Notes under the pieces: model-generated | Seen by the model: only the letters and a program-made list of their open reading frames with translations | What the model was told of the DNA's origin: nothing | The model's database searches: none | Assembly (NCBI GenBank): GCA_902519945.1 | Contig: CABYLY010000003.1 | Span: forward strand, 1 to 64,000 | Origin: an uncultured Pelagibacteraceae bacterium | Lineage (GTDB): Bacteria; Pseudomonadota; Alphaproteobacteria; Pelagibacterales; Pelagibacteraceae | Direction: 5' to 3' | DNA length: 64,000 nucleotides | Translations under genes and position numbers: made by a program | Part shown: piece by piece, positions 24,268 through 35,457 of the stretch | How the letters are laid out: the number at the start of each line of letters is the position of its first letter | Numbering within the stretch: position 1 is the first letter of the stretch

Positions 24268-25098
24268 ATGAAAAAAATTTTTGTTACAATTTTTATAAGT
24301 ATAATTTTTTTAGGATCATCGATTTTTCTAAACAGTGTTGATGCAAAAGAAATTACAAATCTTCAATGGAAAAAAAGTGTAGCAAAAGGTAAGAAGCTTA
24401 CTAAGTTTAGAGAAACTGTTACTTCTCCAGCTTTAGGTGAAAAAGCTTGGAAGATAACATTATTACCTAGAGACTGTGGCAGAGATCAAGAAGGCGATTA
24501 TTCCGATTGTACAAATAATGGTAGAGATGCTGTTGTTGGACATGGTGGAGGAGATCGAGCAAGAAGTGAGTATTCTGCAAAACCTAGATATACGGGTGAG
24601 AAGTGGATTTCAGTAAGTATTTTTATTCCAAAAGATTTCAAAACAGTCGAGCCTGTTAGTACTTCTCTTTTTCAGATATATGAATGGGGAAACACCAATC
24701 AACAAAGACATCCTAGGATGATGCTTAGAGTTAAAAGAGGTAATTTAGAGCCCAGATATTTTGCTGTAAATGGAATGGACTCTCAAGGATTGATTTACAA
24801 GCATTTAAAGATTGATGACATGAGGGGTAAGTGGACAACTATTATATTTCATACCAAAATGTCTAAAGATCCAGACAAAGGATTTATCAAGATGTATGTC
24901 GATGACGTCCTTTACAACGATTATAAAGGCAGGACAGGTTATGGCGGCAAATTTTTCAATAAATTTGGAATTTATCATAGTTGGATTAGTAGATGGAAAG
25001 ATGAAGTACATGGAGAATACCCAACACAAGTTGTTTACTATGACAATCTTTTTAGAACTAGCAGTAAAGAAAAGCTTTTAAAATTAATTCAAAATTAA
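24268..25098 (+). CDS. Secreted protein resembling the polysaccharide-lyase-like family (heparin lyase I-like fold)
   Basis: Signal peptide; RSEYSAKPRYTGEKWISVSIFIPKDF...LFQIYEWGN...WTTIIFHTKMS...GFIKMYVDDVLYNDYKGRTGYGG...FGIYHSW. Confidence 0.65.
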   Translation: MKKIFVTIFISIIFLGSSIFLNSVDAKEITNLQWKKSVAKGKKLTKFRETVTSPALGEKAWKITLLPRDCGRDQEGDYSDCTNNGRDAVVGHGGGDRARSEYSAKPRYTGEKWISVSIFIPKDFKTVEPVSTSLFQIYEWGNTNQQRHPRMMLRVKRGNLEPRYFAVNGMDSQGLIYKHLKIDDMRGKWTTIIFHTKMSKDPDKGFIKMYVDDVLYNDYKGRTGYGGKFFNKFGIYHSWISRWKDEVHGEYPTQVVYYDNLFRTSSKEKLLKLIQN

Positions 25099-25102
25099 TT
25101 TT

Positions 25103-26380
25103 TTAAGCCCTTATCGTTGGCAGACAATAAAAATCAGCTGTATCTATTTTAGAAGAATATTGCCTTCTCATATTCCATTTTTTATGAACCCCAGCACTTG
25201 CAAGACTTAAAGTTGATCTTCCATACCTATAGTTCGTATTATCAATTGATTGCATTAAGCTTTTTATCTTTTCATCTTTCTCTGATGAAAATAAATTTTT
25301 CCTACCATCATCGTTACGCAATCCTGTAAGCATTACACCTGCTTTTTGATAACGGTAACCATTTCTAAATATACTCTCAAGTATTGAAACTGCAGTTTTA
25401 ACAGTTTCAAGGCTACTGTTTGTTGCAATAGGAAAATCAATAGTTTTTGAGTTTGAATAATAACCATAATCTCTTTGAAAAGGACTCGTTCGAACAAAAA
25501 CTGTAATCGCTTTTGCAACTAAAGACTCTGATCTAATTTTTTCAGATGCATTTAAACAGTAGTTTGCAACTGCTTCCTTCAGTTCTTGAAATTTTTCAAT
25601 TCTTTTACCAAATGATCTTGAGACTACACAGCTTTTTCTTTTGGTTTGTGTAGTTTCCAAATCGATACAAGGTATTCCTCTGAGTTCCATTGCAGTCCTA
25701 GAACTTAAAACATTAGAACATTTTTTAATCCAAGTATTAGATTTATTCTTTAGTTGCTTAGCATTATAAATACCGTTTTTTTGATAAAATTTTGTTAACT
25801 GTCTGCCAACACCCCATATATCATTTATTTCAACTTTTTCTAAAATAGGGTCTAAATTTTCTATTCCAATTAAACTTGTTACCCCTGATTGCTTTTTTTT
25901 TGCGATGTGATTTGCAACTTTACTTAAAGTTTTAGTTTTAGCAATTCCGATACTGGTTGGAATACCTGTCCACTGTAAAACTGTTTTTCTAATTTCTCTA
26001 CCGACTTTTTCAACTTCAGAATCTGGAAAATTGGATAAATCTATAAATGCTTCATCAATAGAATATACCTCTATTTCAGCATTAAACCTCTTAAGCGTTC
26101 TCATTACTCTTCTAGATAAATCTCCATATAAAGAATAATTTGATGAAAAAACTTCAACTTTATTTTTAACAATAATATCTTTTGCTTTGAAATAAGGTTC
26201 TCCCATTTTAATACCTAAAGCTTTTGCTTCATTGGATCTAGAAATAATACAACCATCATTATTTGACAGCACAACTACAGGTTTTTTTCTTATTCTTGGA
26301 TTGAATAATCTTTCACATGAAACATAGAAAGAGTTACAATCAACTAAGCCTATTTTTTTAGTACGTTGAATGGATGACAT
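25103..26380 (-). CDS. umuC: DNA polymerase V catalytic subunit UmuC (Y-family)
   Basis: LVDCNSFYVSCERLFNP, VVVLSNNDGCIISRSNEAKALGIKMGEP, VYSIDEAFIDL. Confidence 0.95.
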   Translation of the reverse strand: MSSIQRTKKIGLVDCNSFYVSCERLFNPRIRKKPVVVLSNNDGCIISRSNEAKALGIKMGEPYFKAKDIIVKNKVEVFSSNYSLYGDLSRRVMRTLKRFNAEIEVYSIDEAFIDLSNFPDSEVEKVGREIRKTVLQWTGIPTSIGIAKTKTLSKVANHIAKKKQSGVTSLIGIENLDPILEKVEINDIWGVGRQLTKFYQKNGIYNAKQLKNKSNTWIKKCSNVLSSRTAMELRGIPCIDLETTQTKRKSCVVSRSFGKRIEKFQELKEAVANYCLNASEKIRSESLVAKAITVFVRTSPFQRDYGYYSNSKTIDFPIATNSSLETVKTAVSILESIFRNGYRYQKAGVMLTGLRNDDGRKNLFSSEKDEKIKSLMQSIDNTNYRYGRSTLSLASAGVHKKWNMRRQYSSKIDTADFYCLPTIRA

Positions 26381-26753
26381 AAGTCACAACCCCCCAAATA
26401 AAGACATCTTCTTCTTCATTGATTAAAATTCTATTAGAAAAATCTTTAGAGCCTGAGGATAGAAATTTTTTATCTCTTTCTTGAACTAGAGTTTTAACCA
26501 CAAGCTCGTCATGAACATTTGCGATAACAGTTGAGAAGTTTTTTGGCTTTAAACTTTTGTCGACAACTAATAAATCCCCATCATTAATCCCAACATCAAC
26601 CATAGATTTTCCCTGTACTCGGATGATGAAAGTGGCAGGAACATTTTTGATTAAATGCATGTTTAGATCGATATCTTCTTCGATATAATCAGTGGCAGGC
26701 GATGGGAAACCAGCACCAGCTTTATGCAGATAATAAGGAATAGTCAGTTTCAT
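26358..26753 (-). CDS. umuD: UmuD-type LexA-like autoprotease
   Basis: AGAGFPSPATDYIEEDIDLN (Ala-Gly cleavage site), VQGKSMVDVGINDGDLLVVD (Ser), DELVVKTL (Lys). Confidence 0.94.
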   Translation of the reverse strand: MKLTIPYYLHKAGAGFPSPATDYIEEDIDLNMHLIKNVPATFIIRVQGKSMVDVGINDGDLLVVDKSLKPKNFSTVIANVHDELVVKTLVQERDKKFLSSGSKDFSNRILINEEEDVFIWGVVTYVIHSTY

Positions 26754-26768
26754 GTTCTTGTTTTGTTC
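26754..26768 (-). promoter_or_regulatory. Candidate alphaproteobacterial LexA/SOS box upstream of umuDC
   Basis: Plus strand GTTC-TTGTTTT-GTTC = exact GTTC-N7-GTTC, immediately 5' of the umuD ATG. Confidence 0.78.
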
Positions 26769-26913
26769 TTATTTGTAGCGCAGTTATACAATGCAGTCAA
26801 TAGGTTGTATTTTGAGTCCGTAATTGAATCAAAACTGAATCAAAACGTGAACATCGAAACTATATTTTGTATGCTTGTGGATAACTTCAACCAAGGATAG
26901 TTTAAAACATCAA

Positions 26914-27276
26914 ATGAAAAAACTAATTTGTCATTGCGGAGCGGTTGAAGCAGAAATTAATTTAGATGGAGATTTAGCTAAAGTAATAAAATGTAATTGT
27001 TCTATTTGTAAAAGAAAAGGAGCAATCATGTCGATGGTAAAAAATGAGGATTTTAAAATTGTTAAAGGCAAAGATAAATTAAAACTTTATCAATTTCACT
27101 CTAAAGTGGCTAAACATTATTTTTGCTCTGAATGTGGAATTTACACACATCATAACCCAAGGATCAATCCAGCAATGACAGGGTTTAATGTTGGTTGTAT
27201 TGATGAAATAAATACTTTCGATATGAAAGAAATTCCAGTAAACGATGGTCAAAATCATCCATTGGATAAAAAATAA
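26914..27276 (+). CDS. GFA/CENP-V-family zinc protein
   Basis: LICHCGAVEAEINLDG, KCNCSICKRKGA, YFCSECGIYTHH. Confidence 0.88.
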   Translation: MKKLICHCGAVEAEINLDGDLAKVIKCNCSICKRKGAIMSMVKNEDFKIVKGKDKLKLYQFHSKVAKHYFCSECGIYTHHNPRINPAMTGFNVGCIDEINTFDMKEIPVNDGQNHPLDKK

Positions 27277-27281
27277 TTTTC

Positions 27282-28211
27282 ATGCAACAATTCAGCTTAT
27301 GCTTCGGTAAGGTAAAAAAAGATTGTTTAAAGTTCATTAAGTCACAAGAGACAAAAGCCGATAAATTTAAGAACAAAGAGAAAATGATTAAGTCTTTTTT
27401 GGTTCCTCTATGTTTTTGGATAAATAAAAAAGCTGTTAAAAAAAGGCCCTATTTTGTAGGTTTAGCAGGTGGTCAGGGAACAGGCAAAACAACAATAAGT
27501 TCTTTGATAAGGATTATTTTGACTAAATATTTTAAATTAAATGTCTTTAGAATTTCAATAGATGACTTTTATAAAACTAGAAAAGAGCGAATAAGTTTAT
27601 CAAAAAAAGTTCACCCCATGCTTTTAACAAGAGGAGTTCCAGGAACGCATGATATAAATATGATATTAAGTTTTTTTAAAAAGGCGAAAAGTAAAAAATT
27701 TAAAAGATTGAAATTACCTACATTTAACAAAGCTGTAGATGATAGATTTAGTAAAAAAAAATGGTATGATTTGAAAAAAAGACCAGATGTGATTATCTTT
27801 GAGGGATGGTGCGTTGGTGCTAAATCAGAGAACAATATAACTTTAAAAAAAACAATCAATTCAATGGAAAAAGCTAAAGATCAAAAACACATTTGGAGAA
27901 AGCATGTTAACGATCAATTGAAGTCAAAGTATAAAACCTTATATTCCCAGTTAAATTGTTTGATTTATCTAAGGGCTAAAAATTTTAGTTTGCTTCAAAA
28001 GTGGAGATTAAAACAAGAGAGAAAGCTTTGGATTAAAAGTAAAATTAAATCAAACTTAAAAATAATGAGCAGAGGGGATGTGATCAATTTTATGCAAACG
28101 TATCAAAGAATTACACAAAATATGTTTAAATACATGCCCAAGTATGCATCAATAATTTTCAATTTAAATAGTAACCATCAGATTAAATCTGCAGTATATA
28201 AAAAGAAATGA
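27282..28211 (+). CDS. D-glycerate 3-kinase-like P-loop kinase
   Basis: YFVGLAGGQGTGKTTISSLI, ISIDDFYKTRKER, HPMLLTRGVPGTHD, VIIFEGWCVGA. Confidence 0.85.
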   Translation: MQQFSLCFGKVKKDCLKFIKSQETKADKFKNKEKMIKSFLVPLCFWINKKAVKKRPYFVGLAGGQGTGKTTISSLIRIILTKYFKLNVFRISIDDFYKTRKERISLSKKVHPMLLTRGVPGTHDINMILSFFKKAKSKKFKRLKLPTFNKAVDDRFSKKKWYDLKKRPDVIIFEGWCVGAKSENNITLKKTINSMEKAKDQKHIWRKHVNDQLKSKYKTLYSQLNCLIYLRAKNFSLLQKWRLKQERKLWIKSKIKSNLKIMSRGDVINFMQTYQRITQNMFKYMPKYASIIFNLNSNHQIKSAVYKKK

Positions 28212-29503
28212 AATTATTTCTAAAAATTTTTTTGATTATTAATTTTTTTACTCTGTCTGTTTTTGCGGAGACTTTAAATTCAGCTTTGAAAAGAGCCTAT
28301 ATTACTAATCCAGAGCTAAATGCAGAGAGAGAAAGTTTGAATATCTCTGAACAAGAGCTTAAAGTTTCAAAAAGTTCCTATCTTCCAACAGTCACTTTAG
28401 AGGGAAGTAGAAGTCAAGAAGATACTGATAAACTCACCAATAGAGATGGTTCAGATGCAACCATCAGTGACGTCGATCCAAAAACAAAATCAGTTACTAT
28501 AACGCAAACTTTAATAGATTTTGGAAGAGGAGCAGAGCTAGCAAAAAGTAAAATCGGGATTGACTTAGCAAAAGCGAAACTTTTAAAAAAAGAACAAGAA
28601 ATTTTGTATAAAGCTGCAGATGCTTATACTGGGTTGATTTCTGCAAGAGAGAAATTTTCTATAAATAGCTCAAATGTTGATTTATTAGAAAGACAAGTAG
28701 AAACAGATAAAATTAGATTAGAAAGAGGAAACATATCTTTATCAGATGTTGCGCAATCAGAGTCATCTTTAGCTGGCGCCAGAGCAAATTTAATTCAAGC
28801 ACAAAATGACCTGTTAACAAGTAAACTGAATTACGAGAATGTGATAGGTCAAATAAATGATATTGAAAGCTTAAATAAAAGTTCAGTTAAAGATTTAAAT
28901 TTACCAAATCAATTAAATGAGGCTATCGAATTATCAAAAAAAAATAATCCTGACTTGATAATTGCAAAACTTGAATATGAACAATCAAAAAAAGATACTA
29001 TTAGTGCTAGATCAGATTTAGCTCCAACTGCTAAATTATCTTTCGACAGATCTAAAACAGAGGATTTAAGTTCATCATTTGATGAGAGGGAAAAAGATGT
29101 ATTAAAAGCCACTGTTACTTGGCCATTTTATTCTGGTGGAAAGAATTATGCAAATTTGAACAAAAATAAAAGTGCAGAATTACAAAAAAGTTTACTTTTT
29201 GAAAATTCTATAAAAAAAAATCAAACAGATGTTGCTAGTGCATGGTCATCTTACCAATCAAACCAAAGCTTATTGAAATCTGTTCAAGCACAAGTTGATG
29301 CAGCGGAAATAGCAAACGAGGGTATTGTTGCAGAATATAATAGTGGTTCAGATAGAACGACTTTAGAGGTGATTCAATCTAACTCCCTACTATTGAATGC
29401 TCAGATTTCTTTAGCTGATTCTGAAAAAAATTATATTTTATCGCAATTCAACCTTTTAAAATCTATTGGATTATTAAACAGCCAATATTTAAAAATTGAG
29501 TAA
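28208..29503 (+). CDS. tolC: TolC-family outer membrane protein
   Basis: Signal peptide, ALKRAYITNPELNAERESLNISEQELKVSKSSYLPTV, repeated coiled-coil architecture. Confidence 0.88.
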   Translation: MKLFLKIFLIINFFTLSVFAETLNSALKRAYITNPELNAERESLNISEQELKVSKSSYLPTVTLEGSRSQEDTDKLTNRDGSDATISDVDPKTKSVTITQTLIDFGRGAELAKSKIGIDLAKAKLLKKEQEILYKAADAYTGLISAREKFSINSSNVDLLERQVETDKIRLERGNISLSDVAQSESSLAGARANLIQAQNDLLTSKLNYENVIGQINDIESLNKSSVKDLNLPNQLNEAIELSKKNNPDLIIAKLEYEQSKKDTISARSDLAPTAKLSFDRSKTEDLSSSFDEREKDVLKATVTWPFYSGGKNYANLNKNKSAELQKSLLFENSIKKNQTDVASAWSSYQSNQSLLKSVQAQVDAAEIANEGIVAEYNSGSDRTTLEVIQSNSLLLNAQISLADSEKNYILSQFNLLKSIGLLNSQYLKIE

Positions 29504-29546
29504 TTATTAGGTTTTTTCATCAATTTAAATTTAATCTTGCCAATGA

Positions 29547-29561
29547 GAACAAAATGTGTAC
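29547..29561 (+). promoter_or_regulatory. Candidate degenerate LexA/SOS box upstream of recA
   Basis: GAAC-AAAATGT-GTAC, 7 of 8 core bases of GAAC-N7-GAAC; shares GAACAAAA with the umuD box. Confidence 0.45.
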
Positions 29562-29610
29562 ATTTAATTTATGATTCGAGTGTTAAAAAAATTAAAAAAA
29601 GAGGCTAAAA

Positions 29611-30759
29611 ATGACGAAAAATAACCTAAAAGTAGTTAAATCTACAAAAGATCAAGAATTGGACATTAAAGAAAAGAATAAAGCACTAGATGCTGCAATC
29701 AGCCAGATAACTGACAACTTTGGAAAAGGTTCGGTCATGAAATTGGGTGAAAAAAGAGCAATGGATATCGAGTCGATATCTACAGGTTCTTTAAGTTTGG
29801 ATCTAGCTTTAGGCATAGGTGGTTTACCTAAAGGAAGAATTATTGAAGTGTATGGACCAGAGTCATCTGGAAAAACAACATTAGCATTACAAGTTGTTGC
29901 TGAAGCTCAAAAAGCAGGTGGAATTTGTGCATTTGTTGATGCAGAACATGCTTTAGATCCAGTTTATGCAAAAAAATTAGGAGTTAATACAGAAGAGCTT
30001 TTAATTTCTCAACCGGATGCTGGTGAGCAGGCTTTAGAAATCGCCGATACGCTAGTAAAATCAGGCTCTATTTCAGTTATCGTAATCGACTCTGTTGCAG
30101 CTTTAACTCCAAAAGCTGAAATTGAAGGTGAGATGGGCGATCATCATGTTGGCCTTCAATCAAGATTAATGAGTCAAGCTCTAAGAAAATTAACTGGTTC
30201 AATTTCAAATACAAACACAATGATGATTTTCATTAACCAAATTAGAATGAAGATTGGAGTTATGTTTGGAAGCCCTGAAACAACATCAGGCGGAAATGCA
30301 CTTAAATTTTATTCATCTGTAAGAATGGATATTAGAAGAATTGGTGCCATCAAAGATAAGGATGAAATTATTGGTAACACTACAAGAGTAAAAGTAGTTA
30401 AGAATAAAGTTGCACCACCATTTAAAGTTGTTGAGTTTGACTTAATGTATGGCAGAGGAATTAGTAAAATGGGTGAGTTAGTTGACCTAGGTGCTAAAGC
30501 CGACATTATAGAAAAATCAGGAGCATGGTACGCTTATAAGGGTGAAAAAATAGGTCAAGGAAGAGAAAATGCAAAAACTTACCTTGCTCAAAACCCTAAA
30601 GTAGCTGCGGAAATAGAAATGGCAATTAGAGAAAAAGCAGGTGTGATTTCAAAGAAAATTGAAGGAAATCCATTAAGTCCTGAAAAAATTGAAAAAGAGA
30701 AGAAAGTAGCTGAAAAAGAAGAGGCTGCAAAAGAAGCTACTCCTTCCAAAAAGAACTAA
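29611..30759 (+). CDS. recA: Recombinase RecA
   Basis: [58 protein letters not shown]. Confidence 0.98.
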   Translation: MTKNNLKVVKSTKDQELDIKEKNKALDAAISQITDNFGKGSVMKLGEKRAMDIESISTGSLSLDLALGIGGLPKGRIIEVYGPESSGKTTLALQVVAEAQKAGGICAFVDAEHALDPVYAKKLGVNTEELLISQPDAGEQALEIADTLVKSGSISVIVIDSVAALTPKAEIEGEMGDHHVGLQSRLMSQALRKLTGSISNTNTMMIFINQIRMKIGVMFGSPETTSGGNALKFYSSVRMDIRRIGAIKDKDEIIGNTTRVKVVKNKVAPPFKVVEFDLMYGRGISKMGELVDLGAKADIIEKSGAWYAYKGEKIGQGRENAKTYLAQNPKVAAEIEMAIREKAGVISKKIEGNPLSPEKIEKEKKVAEKEEAAKEATPSKKN

Positions 30760-30785
30760 AATTAAAGGTCATCTTTAAATTATAA

Positions 30786-30818
30786 AAGGCGCTTGTTATA
30801 AGCGCCTTCCCCCCCTTT
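30786..30818 (+). terminator. Putative terminator after recA with a C-run in place of a clean T-tract
   Basis: AAGGCGCTT-gttat-AAGCGCCTT followed by CCCCCCCTTT. Confidence 0.65.
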
Positions 30819-30860
30819 ATCCCTAACTAGACATAGAATAAAAAAGCTGTATTTTAAAGT

Positions 30861-33527
30861 ATGGCGGATAAATCATTAAATGAAATAAGAAGTACGTTCT
30901 TAAAATATTTTGAAAGGAATGATCATAAGATTGTTGAGTCGAGTAATTTAGTTCCAAATAATGATCCGACATTAATGTTTGCCAATTCTGGAATGGTTCA
31001 ATTTAAGAATGTATTTACTGGTTTAGAAAAAAGAGATTATCAAAGAGCAACTACATCTCAAAAATGTGTCAGAGCAGGGGGTAAGCATAATGATTTAGAA
31101 AATGTTGGTTACACTCCAAGACATCATACTTTTTTTGAAATGTTGGGCAATTTTTCTTTCGGGGACTATTTTAAAGAAAGAGGAATTGAATTAGCATGGA
31201 ATTTAATCACTAAAGATTTTGGTTTAGATAAAAATAGGCTTTATGTAACGGTTTTTAATGAAGATGATGAAGCTTTTAATTTTTGGAAGAAAATAGCAGG
31301 CTTTAACGATGATAAAATAATTAGAATTTCCACTTCAGATAATTTTTGGTCAATGGGTGAAGCAGGCCCTTGTGGTCCTTGCTCAGAAATATTTTATGAT
31401 CATGGTGATCATTTAAAAGGTGGTTTACCAGGAACGAAAGATCAAGATGGAGATCGTTTTATTGAAATTTGGAATTTAGTATTTATGCAATACGAACAAG
31501 TTTCAAAAGATAAAAGAATAGATCTACCCAAGCCATCTGTAGATACAGGAATGGGATTAGAGAGAATAGCAGCACTTTTACAAGGAACTCATGATAATTA
31601 TCAAACTGACCATTTTAAGAAACTAATAAACTCAATATCAGATGTAACCAAAGTGAAGCAAGCTGATAGCAATATATCGAGTTTTAGAGTAATTGCTGAC
31701 CATTTAAGAGCAAGCTCGTTTCTTTTGGCAGAGGGTGTTCTGCCATCTAACGAAGGTCGTGGGTATGTCCTTAGAAGAATTATGAGAAGAGGAATGAGAC
31801 ATTCTCATTTACTAGGATCAAAAGAACCAATTTTTTATAAAATTTTTGAGTCTTTGAAGAATGAAATGTCTGGAAATTATCCAGAATTAGAGAGATCAGA
31901 GTCTTTGATTACAGAAACATTAAAAATGGAGGAAGAAAAATTTTTAGTTTTATTGGATAGAGGTATCAAAATTTTGAATGATGAAATTTATAAAATTGAT
32001 AAAGTTTTATCTGGTGAGGTAGCATTTAAGTTATACGATACTTACGGTTTTCCATTAGATCTCACAGAAGATATTTTGAAAAATAAATCGTTAAAAGTTG
32101 ACCATCAAAAATTTGATGAGTTAATGAAAAAAAGTAAAGAGCTTGCAAAAAAAAATTGGAAAGGATCTGGGGACAGCTCAGAGGAGGCAATTTGGTTTTC
32201 AATAAAGGATAAAATCGGGCCCACAGAATTTTTGGGTTACGAGTCTAATTATTCTGAAGGAGTAGTGTTAAATTTAATCAAAAATAATCAAGAAGCTAAA
32301 TCACTAGCTACGGGAGAGGAGGGAATGATAATAACTAATCAAACTCCTTTTTATGGTGAATCAGGAGGACAACTTGGTGACAAAGGTACAATAGTATCTG
32401 GAAATTCTGTTTTTGAAGTTGAGGATACACAAAAAAAACTTGGAGATTTATTTGTTCATTATGGATCAGTAAAAACTGGTGAAATCAAAATTAATAATGT
32501 AGTCGAAATGAAAATTGATGTTGAAAGAAGAGATAATCTAAAAGCATATCATTCAGCAACTCATTTACTGCATGAATCTTTAAGAAGAACTTTAGGTAAG
32601 CATGTGATGCAAAAAGGATCATTAGTTGCGCCGGATCGATTAAGATTTGACTTCAGTCATATGAAACCAATTACTAATGAGGAACTAGAGACAATAGATA
32701 AAATAGTTAATGAGTATGTGAAAAATAGTTCAGAGGTTACTACAAGAATTATGACTCCCAAGGCAGCAATAGAAAAAGGAGCATTAGCTTTCTTTGGTGA
32801 AAAATACGGTGAAGAAGTTCGTGTTGTCTCAATGGGTAAGGAAAAAGATGCTTATTTTTCAACAGAATTATGTGGTGGAACACATGTGAAAAATACCGGA
32901 GATATTGGAAAATTTAAAACAATTAGCCAATCGTCTATTGCAGCAGGTGTTAGAAGAGTTGAGGCTTTGAGAGACAAACAGTTAGAAGATTTTATTAAGA
33001 ATAAAGAAAAACTTTCAACCTTGTCTGCTCAAAAAGATGAAGAAAATATAAAAGAGCTATCATCCCAAATAATAAAACTTGGTGGAAAACCTAAACTTGA
33101 TAGTAAAGATTTAAAAGAAATAATAAAAAATCTTTCAAAACAACTTGAACAATTAAATATAAGTTCAGTTCTGCAAGACAAAACAAAAAACATTATTAAT
33201 GATCAAAAAATTAATGATATAAAAGTTAGATTTCAAAAAGTCCAAGATTTACCTCCTAAAGATTTAAGAAAATTAGTTGATAATGGAAAAAAAGAATTAG
33301 GTGATGGAATTGTAATTGTTTTCGCAAGTAGCGAAGGCAAAGTTGGTTTAGGAGTTGGTGTTACGGATAAGCTAGTTGACAAATATGATGCTGTAAAATT
33401 TGCAAAATTAGGTTCTGAAATTATTGGTGGTAAAGGAGGTGGTGGTAGAAAAGATTTTGCTCAAGCAGGGGGACAAGATACCAATAAAATTGACGAAGCT
33501 TTTGAAAAAATTAAGTCTTTAATTTAG
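30861..33527 (+). CDS. alaS: Alanyl-tRNA synthetase
   Basis: [71 protein letters not shown]. Confidence 0.98.
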   Translation: MADKSLNEIRSTFLKYFERNDHKIVESSNLVPNNDPTLMFANSGMVQFKNVFTGLEKRDYQRATTSQKCVRAGGKHNDLENVGYTPRHHTFFEMLGNFSFGDYFKERGIELAWNLITKDFGLDKNRLYVTVFNEDDEAFNFWKKIAGFNDDKIIRISTSDNFWSMGEAGPCGPCSEIFYDHGDHLKGGLPGTKDQDGDRFIEIWNLVFMQYEQVSKDKRIDLPKPSVDTGMGLERIAALLQGTHDNYQTDHFKKLINSISDVTKVKQADSNISSFRVIADHLRASSFLLAEGVLPSNEGRGYVLRRIMRRGMRHSHLLGSKEPIFYKIFESLKNEMSGNYPELERSESLITETLKMEEEKFLVLLDRGIKILNDEIYKIDKVLSGEVAFKLYDTYGFPLDLTEDILKNKSLKVDHQKFDELMKKSKELAKKNWKGSGDSSEEAIWFSIKDKIGPTEFLGYESNYSEGVVLNLIKNNQEAKSLATGEEGMIITNQTPFYGESGGQLGDKGTIVSGNSVFEVEDTQKKLGDLFVHYGSVKTGEIKINNVVEMKIDVERRDNLKAYHSATHLLHESLRRTLGKHVMQKGSLVAPDRLRFDFSHMKPITNEELETIDKIVNEYVKNSSEVTTRIMTPKAAIEKGALAFFGEKYGEEVRVVSMGKEKDAYFSTELCGGTHVKNTGDIGKFKTISQSSIAAGVRRVEALRDKQLEDFIKNKEKLSTLSAQKDEENIKELSSQIIKLGGKPKLDSKDLKEIIKNLSKQLEQLNISSVLQDKTKNIINDQKINDIKVRFQKVQDLPPKDLRKLVDNGKKELGDGIVIVFASSEGKVGLGVGVTDKLVDKYDAVKFAKLGSEIIGGKGGGGRKDFAQAGGQDTNKIDEAFEKIKSLI

Positions 33528-34733
33528 TTTCTTTTTTAGATTATTATCAATCACATCTAAAAACTGATTGGTTGTTAGATATTTGCTTGAGGGTCCAACC
33601 AATATCGCAAGATCTTTTGTCATTGACCCATTTTCAACGCTTTCAATACAAACTTTTTCTATAGTATTGGCGAATTTTATAAGCTCATTATTAGCATCGA
33701 GTTTACCTCTGTGTGCCAATCCCCTCGTCCAGGCAAAAATTGATGCAATTGGATTAGTAGATGTTTCTTTTCCTTGTTGATGCATTCTGTAGTGTCTGGT
33801 TACTGTTCCATGTGCAGCTTCTGCTTCCATTATTTTTCCATCAGGTGTAAGTAATGTACTAGTCATCAAACCTAATGAACCATATCCCTGAGCCATGGTA
33901 TCAGATTGAACATCGCCATCATAATTTTTACATGCCCATATATATTTTCCACTCCATTTCATCGCACAAGCAACCATGTCATCAATCAATCTATGCTCAT
34001 ATGTAATATTTATTTTTTCAAATTTATCTTTAAATTCTTTTTTATAAATTTCCTCAAATATATCTTTAAATCTTCCATCATATTTTTTAAGAATTGTATT
34101 TTTTGTAGATAAATAAACAGGCCAATTTTTTATTAACCCATAGCTGAAACAAGCTCTTGCAAAATCTTCAATTGATTTGTCTAAATTATACATGGATAGC
34201 GCAACTCCTGGACCTGTAAAATTGAACACTTCATATTTGATTTCATCTTTTCCATCCTCTGAGGTCCATTTGACTTCCATTTTACCCTTACCTGGTACTT
34301 TAAAATCGGTGGCTCTATATTGATCTCCAAAAGCATGTCTTCCAATCACCACTGGATCAGACCATGATGGAACTAGTTTAGGAATATTAGAACAAATTAT
34401 TGGTTCCCTAAATACCGTACCACCAATAATGTTTCTTATAGTTCCGTTCGGAGATCTCCACATTTTTTTTAATTTAAATTCTTCTACCCGAGCTTCATCA
34501 GGGGTAATTGTTGCACATTTAATACCTACACCAAATTTTTTTATTGCATTTGCTGAGTCAATAGTGATTTGATCATCAGAGTCATCTCTACTTTTCATTC
34601 CTAAATCATAATACTCAATGCCAAGATCAAGATATGGAAGTATCAATTTTTTTTTAATAAAATCCCAGATAATTCTGGTCATTTCATCACCATCTAACTC
34701 GACTATAGGGTTTTTAACGCTAATTTTGCTCAC
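33519..34733 (-). CDS. icd: NADP-dependent isocitrate dehydrogenase
   Basis: [79 protein letters not shown]. Confidence 0.97.
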   Translation of the reverse strand: MSKISVKNPIVELDGDEMTRIIWDFIKKKLILPYLDLGIEYYDLGMKSRDDSDDQITIDSANAIKKFGVGIKCATITPDEARVEEFKLKKMWRSPNGTIRNIIGGTVFREPIICSNIPKLVPSWSDPVVIGRHAFGDQYRATDFKVPGKGKMEVKWTSEDGKDEIKYEVFNFTGPGVALSMYNLDKSIEDFARACFSYGLIKNWPVYLSTKNTILKKYDGRFKDIFEEIYKKEFKDKFEKINITYEHRLIDDMVACAMKWSGKYIWACKNYDGDVQSDTMAQGYGSLGLMTSTLLTPDGKIMEAEAAHGTVTRHYRMHQQGKETSTNPIASIFAWTRGLAHRGKLDANNELIKFANTIEKVCIESVENGSMTKDLAILVGPSSKYLTTNQFLDVIDNNLKKKLN

Positions 34734-34808
34734 TTAAATTTTTAATCTTATTAATTGAATTTCGCGTTTTTATATACATATTAATGAAAAATTATCAAAT
34801 AGAAGAAT

Positions 34809-35456
34809 ATGTTTAGTAAAATATTTCCAAAAATTCACGCTGAAGGCTATAAATTTTTAGTTATAGCTGGAATAATCACAATAGTATTTTATGTTTTTAG
34901 TGATTTCCTAGGTCTTATTGGTTTGTTACTAACGATTTGGGTTTATTATTTTTTTAGAGACCCTGAGAGAGTAATCATTGAGAATGATGATTACCTTGTA
35001 AGTCCTGCTGATGGAGAGGTAATTAAAGTTGAAGAAGTTGATGGTCCAAAAGAATTAGGACTAGAAAGTAAAAAATTTAAAAAAATAAGTATCTTCATGA
35101 ATGTTTTTGACTGCCATGTAAACAGAACCCCATGTGCTGGAAAGGTAGAGGAAATCTTATATAAACCTGGTAAATTTGTTAATGCATCTCTTGATAAGGC
35201 AAGTGAGGATAATGAAAGAAATTATTTTAAAATAAAGGATAATCATAACAACGATATAATTATCGTCCAAATAGCAGGCTTGGTTGCACGAAGAATCGTT
35301 TGTGAAACAAACAAAGATCAAGAGTTAAGACAGGGTGAAAGAATTGGAATGATAAGGTTCGGAAGTAGAGCTGATGTTTATTATGAAAATTATGAGCCAT
35401 TGGTTAAAGTTGGACAAAGAGCTATTTCTGGTGAGACATTACTAGCCAAAAAATAA
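34809..35456 (+). CDS. psd: Phosphatidylserine decarboxylase proenzyme
   Basis: YFFRDPERVI, VSPADGEV, NVFDCHVNRTPCAGKV, MIRFGSRADVY processing motif. Confidence 0.94.
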   Translation: MFSKIFPKIHAEGYKFLVIAGIITIVFYVFSDFLGLIGLLLTIWVYYFFRDPERVIIENDDYLVSPADGEVIKVEEVDGPKELGLESKKFKKISIFMNVFDCHVNRTPCAGKVEEILYKPGKFVNASLDKASEDNERNYFKIKDNHNNDIIIVQIAGLVARRIVCETNKDQELRQGERIGMIRFGSRADVYYENYEPLVKVGQRAISGETLLAKK

Positions 35457-35457
35457 A

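Noticed and set aside
33906-34112. 68-aa Phe/Ile-rich ORF antisense to icd
   Set aside because: Composition reflects the reverse complement of Lys/Asn-rich coding sequence
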